From the NCBI GenBank assembly GCA_019914995.1, contig CM034129.1, positions 7,329,725 to 7,393,724 of the forward strand: a stretch of DNA of 64,000 bases, read 5' to 3'. The notes beneath the pieces were generated by a model. That model had not been told where the DNA came from. It made no database searches and saw nothing but the letters and a program-made list of their open reading frames with translations. This document shows positions 1 to 9,499 of this stretch, one piece after another. Both the position numbers and the translations under genes were made by a program. How positions within the stretch are numbered: position 1 is the first letter of the stretch; each line of letters opens with the position of its first letter. The stretch is from Acanthochlamys bracteata (Eukaryota > Streptophyta > Magnoliopsida > Pandanales > Velloziaceae).

Positions 1-1225
1 TTGGATACTTTCTATACCGGTATGAACACTACCGGACGCTCCGAAGGTATGAATGGTATTTACAAAAATTTTTTCTGGTCGACAACAACTCTTAGAGAGT
101 TTGTATTGAAGAATGAAAAGTGTTTGAAAAAAATTATTGAAAAAGAAAAGAAAGAAGATTATACGAGTGAACGCTCGTGTCGCATTGTTGACGAGAATGC
201 ATTTGTCTTAAAAAGTGCAGCAAAATTGTATACGAGAAATATGTATGATAGATTCAAACAAGAATTTGAAAAAGCTCAAATTGAGTATGTTCTGCATTAC
301 GATGAAAAGGGTAGTGACGGCTACACGACTTATATTTATAAGTCTAGAGTGGAAGGTGATCTGTGTGAGTGGAAGGTGAAGTTCAATCCAACAACAAAGA
401 AAGGTAACTCTGAGTGCAAACTTTTTGAGTTTATGGAGATTTCTTGCGGACATCTTGTGAAGGTTTTTCTAAGTCGAGATATAAAAATACGAGATCACTT
501 TATTCTTCAGCGTTGGAAGAAGGGGCAAATAAATATAGAGCTAAATATGATTGTTGTTCTGTAAGTGGGCATGAAAATGCTGAGTTACTGAGAACAACAC
601 ACCTACAGATGAGAACAACACACCTACAGATGGTTTGCAACCAATTAGTTTACGAAGCTGCTGAAACCGACGAGGGGTATAAAATTTTATTGAAAGCATT
701 AGAAGAAACAATAAAGCGGCTTAGAGAAGTAAAGAACACTAATGTCCATGTTAGCATTCCAGTTGCCAACTTATGTACTCCCAATGACAACTTACAAGTT
801 CTAGTTGATGCATCTCAAGTTTTACTATTGAATCCTCATATCTCACAAACTAAGGGAAGAAAAAAAGAAGGAACAAATTATAAGGGTAATAATAGAATAA
901 AAGGAGGTTTGGAGGAAGCCATTGTAAAGCAAAAGCAAAAGCAAAGATAGGTAAAAAATGCACGTACTGTAACAAGACTGGTGTTCAACACGACAAACGA
1001 AATTGTCCTGAAAATCCAAATAGAAAGAATAAGACAAGTATAATTGTTTCCTTAGCTTTGATTAGTAACATGCCTTCTTTTTTTAATTCAAGATTTTTTC
1101 TTAACATTTGTTATCACTTTTAATTGATAGTTTTTGGAAGAGATGATGCTGAGGACAAAAATAGAGATGATGGTGAATGCGAAGATACTAGTGAAGAAGA
1201 AGAGCTAGCTATTCATTTAGAGTAA
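1..1225 (+). pseudogene. FAR1-related/MULE-type protein, C-terminal part (broken, cut by window edge)
   Basis: C-terminal half of a FAR1/FHY3-type protein, a family derived from Mutator-like transposases. The first reading block (1-564) holds a SWIM-type zinc finger near residues 139-151 (CKLFEFMEISCGH), which in this family follows the transposase domain. A second, frame-shifted block (to about 950) carries the family-typical NPHISQTKGRKKE stretch and a Lys/Gln-rich tail. A third frame gives a CCHC-like knuckle (CTYCNKTGVQHDKRNC, about 967-1014). After an AG acceptor at 1129-1130 an acidic tail (1131-1225, ending ELAIHLE then TAA) could be the last exon. The N-terminal DNA-binding and transposase domains lie outside the window. 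Frame changes between blocks could be unresolved introns or frameshifts; I favour a decayed copy. Confidence 0.75.
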
Positions 1226-1369
1226 GATGATGAATTTATTTTGACATTTTTGAAAGCATTTGGATGTTGTATCCAATCTTATTAAATTGCATTGTATAGG
1301 AGCAATTTGTTATATGCAATTGTGGTGTTCAAATTATTATACTTTCTGTGTGCATTTCCAAAAAGTAAA

Positions 1370-2110
1370 AAAAATAAAGTGAAATAACAAAAAAGGTAAG
1401 CCAAAACAGTGAAAAAGAAATAGTGACTAAAGCGGTGAAATAAATAAAAAAATGGAAAAAATACAGTGGAAGAAAGAAGTAAAATAAAAATAATGAAAAA
1501 AAAGTGAAAAAAAGAAAATAAAAAATAATGAAGAAAAACAGTGAAACGGGAAAAATGAAAAAGAAAAATAGTGAAAAAACTCGATGAAAAAAGAAGTGGA
1601 AAAAAAAAGCAGTGATATAAAGAAAATGAAAAATACAGTGAAAAAAGACAATGAAAAAAAATTGGAAAAAAATAGTGAAATAAAAAAAATGAAAAAGAAA
1701 CAGTGAAAAAAGAAGTAAAAAAAAGAGAAAAACAGTAAAATGGGAAAAATGAAAAAAACAAACAGTGAAAAAAGACAGTGGAAAAAACAATAAAATAAAA
1801 AAAAAAAAAAACAGTGAAAAAAAGACAAAAACAATAAAATGGGAAAAATGAAAAAAACAGCGAAATAAAAAAAAGAGAAAAAAACAGTAAAATGGGAAAA
1901 ATGAAAAAAAAAAGTGAAAAAAGACAATAAAAAAAATTGGAAAAAAGCAGTAAAATAAAAATGAAAAAGAAATAGTGTTAAAAGAATTGAAAAAAAAAAT
2001 AATGAAAATAACAGTGAAATAAAAAAAATGAAAAAAAACAGTGAAAAAAAAAGGTGAAAGAAAAATAATAAAAAAATCAGTTAAATGAAAAAATAGAAAA
2101 AAAAAAGATC
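1370..2110. repeat. Purine-rich degenerate minisatellite (CAGTGAAAAAA-like units)
   Basis: About 740 bases are almost all A and G on the + strand, made of degenerate units such as CAGTGAAAAAAGA, AATGAAAAA and GGGAAAAATG. The opposite strand gives long Phe/Ser-rich open frames purely from composition. No gene is supported here. Confidence 0.85.
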
Positions 2111-2119
2111 TAAAAATCT

Positions 2120-2780
2120 ATACCTCACACTTGCATTCGCTAACCATAGCTCACTTGAGCATTGCATTCATATTTGAACTTCACTTGCATTTACTGAAAT
2201 CCGATCTATTTGAGCATTACATTCACAATTACATAACTCGCAATAAACATTCACACTTACATTCACTAGCATATCTCACACTTATATTCACCTAAATATA
2301 GCTCTACTTGAGCATTACATTTACAGTTACATAACTCACTATGAGCATTCACACTTGAATAGCTCACACTTGCATTCACTTAAACATAGCTCCAATTGAG
2401 CATTACATTCACAATTACATAGTTCAAAATGATGCATTCACCTAAATTTTTCATTCAAATTCACTGAACAGCACATTTAGCATCCACTTGAATATAGCCA
2501 CTGATGCATTCAAAAGTTCTGTTCCATTCAAACATTCACTCAAACAGAACATTGGCATGCATTCAAATATTCTGTTTTGTTCAAACATACACTCATCTAG
2601 AACATGTGCATTTTACACTGAGCATTCACTGATGCATTTACGTGAAGAGAACAATTACATTCACTACAAATGTCAAAGCTATTTACATTCAATTCAAATG
2701 CCAAGCCAACAAGTTTCTGGACCACTACAATCAAATAGAACATTCACTGGACCATTTAATTAACATCAACAACCTTAAAA
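2120..2780. repeat. Degenerate tandem repeat, ~88-98 bp unit (TTGAGCATTACATTCAC)
   Basis: The anchor TGAGCATTACATTCAC recurs near 2211, 2309 and 2397, followed each time by an AATTACATAACTC-like segment. CATTCAC and CACTTGCATTCAC motifs recur throughout and fade towards 2780. No coding signal. From 2780 to about 3090 I see only AT-rich sequence. Confidence 0.7.
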
Positions 2781-3094
2781 ACATATATAGAAAGAAGCTT
2801 AAAAACATTCACTGCACGCTCACTGGACAGTTTCTAGTGTCCATTTTCACTGGACAGCTTCAACAACTAAATTCCCAAAATCATGAAAGAAAGAAAAATC
2901 TAAAAAAAAAGCAGTAGGCTCTTCCGTTCCAGTCTTCATCTTCGGCAATCTTTACTGTATCCGTTCATTTGCATAAAACAGAGGAACGATATGAAAATTT
3001 TTGTTCTATTGGAATTAAAATCAAACACATGAAAAAAGGTAATTGAAGTCAAACAGAAATCGAAATCAAATGCCTGCAATTGAAATTGAAATAC

Positions 3095-3426
3095 CTGCAT
3101 CTTCTTCTACCCCACTTTCAGAGCCACCCGAGCTGAAAAAACACAAAAATTTAAGAAAAATATAGAAAAGAATGCAAATTAGTAGAATTATGGTGAAATT
3201 AATCAACTAAGAACGAAATAGATGAAACTAATTAAATTTTTTTTTTTTCAGCTTATCGGATCCCGCAGCGGATAATGTGCTCGGCGCGGCGATTGATGAA
3301 ATTGATCAATCGAGCACGATTAGAAGAAGTTGGGGAAGAGAACTTACGGTTTTTGCGCTCCGAACAACGATCGTTGGCCGGCAACGACGATGTTTCGCCG
3401 CGGGATTCGGTGCTAGGGGTTTCCAT
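3095..3426 (-). other. GC-rich island with exon-like segments on the - strand
   Basis: Unlike its AT-rich surroundings, 3250-3720 is GC-rich. On the - strand an ATG at 3426-3424 opens a 26-codon segment (begins METPSTESRGE) ending at a consensus donor GTAAGT (3347-3342). A second exon-like piece at 3132-3095 is bounded by TTTTTCAG and GTATTT. Joined directly, the frame hits a stop, so this is a fragment, has another splice pattern, or is not a gene. No family recognised. Confidence 0.25.
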
Positions 3427-3612
3427 CGGCTGCGTGAAAAGAGAAAATGGGTTTGAAAATCAAAGAAATAAGATGATTTTAGGAGAAACATTGGCCGGCG
3501 ATCGCCAAATTGCACCGAGATCGATCGGGCGCGGGCGATCGTGGGAGCCCGGAGGGAGAGACGAACGCGTGAAGGGAAGAAATGAAAATAGAAAAAAGAA
3601 AAAAAAAACTTA

Positions 3613-3764
3613 ATCCCGTCAGAAGGGCACGCGAAATGACCAGCGTGCCCTTCGAACGGGATCACGCCCGCGTCCGTGGTATGTTGAATCTCAACCGCTC
3701 GATCGTGATCGAACGACTGAGAATTAATGTACACAATGTGCACGAACAGTGCACAATGTGTACA
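3613..3764. other. Cluster of three consecutive hairpin-forming inverted repeats
   Basis: Three adjacent palindromes occupy 152 bases. (1) 3613-3632 pairs with 3643-3662, arms ATCCCGTCAGAAGGGCACGC and its near complement, 18 of 20 matching, 10-base loop. (2) 3689-3704 pairs with 3707-3722 around a GATCGTGATC core, 13 of 16 matching. (3) 3729-3744 pairs with 3749-3764, arms TGTACACAATGTGCAC, one mismatch. The cluster lies just upstream of the exon-like segments read on the - strand. Function unknown. Confidence 0.7.
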
Positions 3765-3769
3765 TAGCG

Positions 3770-4340
3770 GTTACCTTTATCTTTTTACCTTAATAAATAT
3801 TTGTAAGCATATTTGAAGTTTAGATATATTTTTTAATAAAAATTAATATTTGATATTAATTCGTGGTATGGACATGAACATAAATTTTTTAAAAAAAAGA
3901 CAATTACGTCAGAATTTAGGGACACGAGCGTCATTTTAAAAATTATCGAGAGCAAAAATGTCAACTAAATATCACAGTCGGTCTACAATAAGCAATTTGT
4001 AAGCATTTCATCCAAACAACGAGTTTATTATTGAGAGCTTATTTGGACTTACTAGCCTAAACGAGCCATCTTAAATAAGCCAAGAGAGAATAGACTTGAC
4101 CTAGCTTGTTTGCTCCAAAACGTTCATATTAGGAGACTTTTAAAGTAATACAAAAAAACCTTACTTGATACTTACTATAAATGAAGAGCCCATATTTTTT
4201 CTTTAACAAGTACACACCTACATAAGAGGAGCAATCACTAAAATGAATGACAAGCATGAGGAAGAGCCCTTACTTTGTCTTTACCAAACACCCTTCTATC
4301 AGGTTTAGATATGTCATGGGTCAAATGAGTTGACTTCTTT
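3770..4340. other. AT-rich intergenic sequence, nothing recognised
   Basis: No coding similarity, no clear repeat and no RNA gene seen. Confidence 0.5.
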
Positions 4341-4342
4341 TA

Positions 4343-4722
4343 GGTTGTTTGGATAATAAAATAGTTAGGAAGACGAAGGGCAAACGAGTAGATAATGGTA
4401 AAGACTTAATCGTATTTATTTAGAAGGTAACTTGAGTGGGTATGAAAAGTAAAATTTTGGTATAAAATATTTATGAAAACTGCTTATGAAAAGTGCTTTT
4501 CTAAGATAGAAAGTATTTTTATCCTATTTCGAAAAACGAATACTATTTTTTTATCTAACAAAAATAATAAAAATAAACAATAATAAGATCTTACCACGTA
4601 GAATTATAGTATACTTACTAAATTTTTAACAAATTCTGTAAAATATTATAAAAAGGTTATTGAAAAACATGAAGTTAAAAGGTTAGAAAAGTGCTTTTTT
4701 GGAAGCAACACCAAACACACCC
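4343..4722. mobile_element. Tourist-like MITE (degenerate)
   Basis: The left end reads TTA|GGTTGTTTGG and the right end CCAAACACACCC|TAA, so the ends are short inverted repeats of the GGG(T)GTGTTTGG type flanked by TTA/TAA. The interior (about 4480-4700, AAAAGTGCTTTTCT ... AAGATCTTACCACGTAGAATT) resembles the element at 25037-25305. No ORF. The flanking triplets no longer match perfectly. Confidence 0.55.
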
Positions 4723-4829
4723 TAAACTTTAAAAAGAACACAAAAGATGCATGGGTTTACAATCGCAGGCTGCTAGCAGCAAAATTTAATACCATGATGA
4801 CTCCATCATGTGAAATAAACTTTCTTAGC

Positions 4830-5105
4830 GAGTTAGGTGATCTTTAGGCACATTGTTCAGCCCATTGACTATCAAGAATATCGAATCTTTGATGGACATA
4901 TGAACAGGACTGTGAACTTACAGTGCGGTACTTGCACATGTCAAATGCTTGATTTGGATGAAATTTCGTATGAACATGCATCGGCGATGGCAAGACACTA
5001 TCACATCTCCATCCACAGCGTCTACTCTTGTATTATAAGAAATATCTTCGACAGGCATATGCAAAATCCACACATCTGACTTACATCACTTAGGGTGCAC
5101 TCCTT
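4830..5105 (+). pseudogene. MuDR-type (MULE) transposase SWIM-finger remnant
   Basis: The + strand reads EYRIFDGHMNRTVNLQ, then CGTCTCQMLDLDEISYEHAS, the layout of the C-terminal SWIM zinc finger of MuDR-like transposases (CxC...PCxHA). The third zinc ligand is lost: the expected PC is SY. One frame over, YYKKYLRQAYAKSTHLT continues with the expected tyrosine-rich tail, so there is a frameshift near 5025. It is a short fragment; no catalytic domain lies upstream. Confidence 0.65.
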
Positions 5106-5545
5106 TTCAAGAAATGTGACAGAAATTGTGTTGCAGTAGATAACCTAAAGAAGTGCTGATAGAAAACATAATAAAAAGATTTCATTATAAAGTGAGGAAG
5201 TATTGAGAAAAAATTTTTTGTAATGTGCTCGGCATGGATACAATAGACAAACTATAAGGAGACGAATAAGGAGCCTTGAATAGTTTAGGCAAAAAATGAG
5301 TTTTGGATCTAACAGAGTTGGTACTAATATTAGTTAGAGTAGTTTGCATCTGGTTATTGCATCTCTACATCGAAAGCAAGAGTTATAAATAAGTGTATTG
5401 TCATCAATATTTAGCATGAATATACATTGTAACTTTTTATGCTCCTTCTTATTTTGACCATTTTTTATAATTGTGAAACATATATGACCATTTTTTGAAA
5501 TTGTGCGACCATTGTAACATTTTCATTACCCGGATCATAAAGGGT
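5106..5545. other. Intergenic, nothing recognised
   Basis: AT-rich sequence without recognisable genes or repeats. A short duplicated phrase (GACCATTTTTTATAATTGTG / GACCATTTTTTGAAATTGTG) lies near 5457-5510. Confidence 0.5.
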
Positions 5546-5551
5546 CAAACA

Positions 5552-6050
5552 ACCGCAAGATCAAATTATTATCGCACAAGGTCATACATAGTGTTGCCAG
5601 ATATATATTTGATTTGTAAATGTATTAATGCCCTTATTTCTGTAAACTTGTAAATGAAATTTGTTTTTACATTTTGAAGATGCATCGCCTAGAGACTTGG
5701 ATAAGTGATCTAGATGTCTTTATTAAAAGAGCGCTCAGCAAATATTATAATAGCATAGGACCGCACTATCAAATTATTGTCTCACAAGGTTGCACATGGT
5801 ACTGTAAGATATATACATGATTGGTAAGTGTGTTCATATTTTTACTTCTTAATATTTATGAGTGTGTAAATGGATTTGTTTTTGTATTTTAGGGATGCGG
5901 CGCTTAGGCACTTGGGCGAGTGACCTTGTGCTTTTTAAAGGAGTGCTCGATAAATATTATGATAGCACAAATCACACAGTGTCAAATTATTATCGGTCAC
6001 ACATTTTTGGGATATATTATGGTCGCATAAATAGTATGATCACATAAGGC
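5552..6050. repeat. Tandem repeat, ~210-bp unit, about 2.3 copies
   Basis: The anchor (G/A)TCAAATTATTATCGCACAAGG recurs at 5560, 5768 and 5981 (spacing 208 and 213). Each full unit also has AGATATATA..GATTTGTAA, a TAAATG(A/G)ATTTGTTTTT segment, an ATGC(A/G)(T/G)CGC..AGGCACTTGG-like segment and an AGTGCTC(A/G)..AAATATTAT segment. No coding content recognised. Confidence 0.7.
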
Positions 6051-8089
6051 CACACACAATTAGATGCGGATTGCACAATATCGCACAAATGCCAACTCTT
6101 GAGATATTAGCTTGTAATCAACAACTAATTATAGTGTTAGCACTTGTAATTACTTGTTGCATTCAAATTTACAATTTAAAGATCAAAATCTACAATCACT
6201 TGTGCATTCATACTAATACTTCAAAATTTGCAAATAATCAAGTGATGAATACAAAATTTGCAATTTCAAAATTAATTTACAAAATTTAACATAATTGAAC
6301 CAAAATAAAATTTACAATATAGATCAAATTTTACAATTCCTTGTAATAACCAGGTCTATTTTGTTTTTATAGTCAGACATAAAAATCCCTCACTTTTCGA
6401 CTATAGATGCATGTTCCTTGTCTTCCAAAGTAGATACAAAAGCACTGCCAAGATTAAAGAGTTCAACTTCTTTTCTTAATATGATTTGGGAGATTATGCC
6501 CTGTGTGATCAAGTTGCGATTACCATCAAAACATATTTTAGATATATCAATATAGAGATCCCACAATCATCACTACAATAATGAAAAAATCTAGTGGCCA
6601 AGTTATCTTATTTTACTTCAATACATCAGTACAAAGCCCCACGAAAATTGTCTACCCATTCTTTTGTTGTGAAATGTCAACATATTTAATCTTCCACCAA
6701 TCACATTTTGAGCAGATGCCGGATTTCTCCAATAATGGCCCAAAACCTTGCAACAAAAACTCGAACCGTCTCTCTAATTTCAATGTTATTCTTCGAATTA
6801 TATACTCTTATAGTCAGTCCTATAAGAAGTAAATTTATAGCGAACTAGTGCCATTTCTAATGTCGATAGGAAAAACCACTCTTATTGCCACTGTCCATGG
6901 TTTGGTTATAATATTTCTAGATAGAGAGCACCCTCCTGGTATACTAAAAGGCAATATATGTACGACACAAAAGTATCCACTTGAACCTTTTTTCTCCTTG
7001 TTTGGGCATATTTTATATAAGAATATTAACAAATTTTAACATTGCCGTAAACCCTACAACTAATTGTTAGTTTATGAATTTTCCCACAAATAATGTGTTG
7101 TAAAATCAGCACTTGCCATCATATTCTCCTAACTTATATTAGTTTTTCCGCATCTAGTACATAGACACATCTACTTGTTACAATGTTAGACATATAGGAT
7201 ATTTCAAAACCACAAATATCATTAGAAAGTTTGATGCTAACACAAAATCTCGATGAAATATTACCTCTGTCGCTATCCACATCTCAAAGGTTGCCAACCA
7301 ATGAAGAACCATCAATTGTAAGAACTAACTTTAAGATTTATTTTATTTCATTATTTTTATTTGGTGGCTACACTATTGTCTAAATAGATTACATCTTCTT
7401 CGAGGACAACACATCAGGATTGTATCATTACACATTTATCAGCTCCTTCATTACCCTCTTGCACGTTGGGTTTATATAAGAAAATTTTAAAACAATAGTT
7501 AATTTTTTATCCTTTGCTGCTCTCCTTTTAGATGCTTGTATTTTTATAATTGCTCCTATTAGAAGGTCCTCTCCTTTTACATAAAGAGTAATTTTTCTAT
7601 CTACTATCTCTCTCATCTTTCTCTTAGTCCACTTTGTATAATGAATCCAAGTGAAGAATCTTTCTTTGGTTCTATCTTTTAAGGAACCTCCTTTAGTGTT
7701 CCCGTTATACTATCACTCTCTTCTTTCTTTTCGGGCTCCATACAATCTCCGGAGGTGAACCAGGAGGGCTTCTATTTTTACAATGAAGCGATGTGGAGAA
7801 CCTCACTTTTTCTCTTTTGTCCTCTTCCAGTATTCTTTCCTTTTTTTCTTCTAGAGAAGCTTTTCTTTATATGACTCGATTAGAAAACTCTTCCTTCTTT
7901 CTCCGTAATGCTCTCCCTCCTTTCTCTCTCATCTCGCCATCCTTTATTTCTCTATCATGCTCTCTCTTCCTTCTTTTTCGCTTATGGAGCAGTTCTTCCA
8001 CAATCAATCTTATCTCCTATTTCAATACTATCACCTTAGTCTTCTTATCATTTTTCCTCTGTATCTCTATATTTGTATAATGCTCCATC
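6051..8089. other. Unassigned sequence with decayed coding-like stretches; host of the CACTA insertion
   Basis: No intact gene. On the - strand, 8087-7400 gives a strongly charged Lys/Glu/Arg-rich reading broken by many stops, including an open piece at 7616-7428 (begins MREIVDRKITLYVKGEDLL). Another open piece, 7032-6835 on the - strand, has no recognised family. The charged reading appears to continue past the CACTA element in the - strand of 22738-22514 (DEVKELKADAKFIVIEMT), as expected if CACTA split one older sequence. Identity unknown. Confidence 0.3.
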
Positions 8090-8099
8090 CACTACTATA

Positions 8100-8190
8100 A
8101 TAATGAGCATTACCGATTGAATCTTACCGACCAAAAGTTTTTAATAGATAAATTTGTCAAATACCGACTAACGTTATAACAGTAAACTAT
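8100..8190. repeat. CACTA left sub-terminal repeats
   Basis: Several copies of ACCGA(C/T)TGA/ACCGAC(T/C)A follow the left terminus. In CACTA elements such repeats bind the element-encoded protein; here this is inferred from position and sequence. Confidence 0.6.
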
Positions 8191-9499
8191 TATATATAGC
8201 AGATACGCGCCTTAGCTTTTCTTTTGGTATCCTTTTTTACTGTGCTTAAACAAACAGCAAACTATTATATATAGCAAGCTTAATAATGAAACAACGAGAT
8301 GAGAACGGCACATGAATTCTCCTTCAATATGATCTTTAGCCTAGTAAACTACTGCTTCAAATTCCAAGAGATGAGAAGAAAAAATCCTAACTCTACGGAA
8401 TCAAAACCAAAGCTACTGTTGCAAAAGTGGCATGAAGTAGTTCTACTTTTTGTTGACCGATTAATGTTTGATCTTTATTGGTTTTACTTTACACATTTAC
8501 TTTGCACAAATAGCTTTGAAGTAGTTATACTTTAACGAAGTTTTTAAAAAAAAAACCACTGCTATGTGCTATTGGTTTTCCAAGTTTTACAACAACTCTG
8601 TCGCTGCTTGCCTATGCATTTAAACTCATGCTCTTCTGTTTGAATTTGCTAAGATACATCCAATTTTCTAAAGTTATTTGTGACAACAAAATAATTTGTT
8701 AGCCAATATGAGCTTACCTAAAATACTTGTAGACACTAATAAATTTTATGGTTTTGAAGATTGTCCTACAAGGTTTATCATCCATATGCAAACTTGACAA
8801 AACTTTTCGAATATTTTGCATCAATATGATCGCCGTTAGGAGCATTTAATTTTGCACATTTTAAAAACAAGGTTAGTAAGACGATTCCTATGCTACTGCA
8901 AATTAAATTAGTTTTTGTCAAATTAATTTTTTGACAATTTAAATTAGATTGCATAAGTATTATTGAACTCTCAATCAATTATTTCATCGTATCTATTAAT
9001 TAGATGTGTTCCCTATCACTCTCAATTAGGTAACTACCTAGTTGATAGATATGTAAATACATAATCACAATTATATAAGCTTTAATTAATCACCATATAT
9101 AAGATTTTAAACTTTATATATAGCTACATATTTTCAATATGGATGATCGAAATATTGAGTAAGATTTTAAACTTTATATCACCATATATATATTGAGTGT
9201 TAATTAATCATTATTAGAGTTAACAATATATTTCAAATGAATGTAATAATGTACGTATATTTTGTTTCAACTAATGTACCTTTTATCAAATACGACTGAT
9301 AAGAGTAGGATATATAATCCCGATAAATTATCGAAAGAGTATACAAATGGAGTTCGCTCCTTTATACAATTTGCTAAAGATCATTTGTAAAATATTAGCG
9401 GGATGTATTGTCCATGTTAATGCTGTTTGAATAGATATTCAAACACACTCGATGTGGTATACATGCATTTACTTGTGAATGATTTTATGGCGTCTTACA
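8191..9499. other. CACTA 5' non-coding region
   Basis: AT-rich leader between the left end and the TNP2 remnant. A short direct duplication, AAACTATTATATATAGCA, occurs near 8187 and 8257. The segment near 8895-8945 (CTACTGCAAATTAAATTAG) recurs at about 60210 in another CACTA fragment. No gene seen. Confidence 0.5.

Noticed and set aside
1282..1927. Long Phe/Ser-rich open frames on the - strand
   Set aside because: Produced by the purine-rich repeat read backwards; three overlapping frames all look alike.
3275..3767. Open frames of 112, 145 and 61 codons in the GC-rich island
   Set aside because: They run through the hairpin cluster and poly-A/T tracts, and none resembles a known protein.
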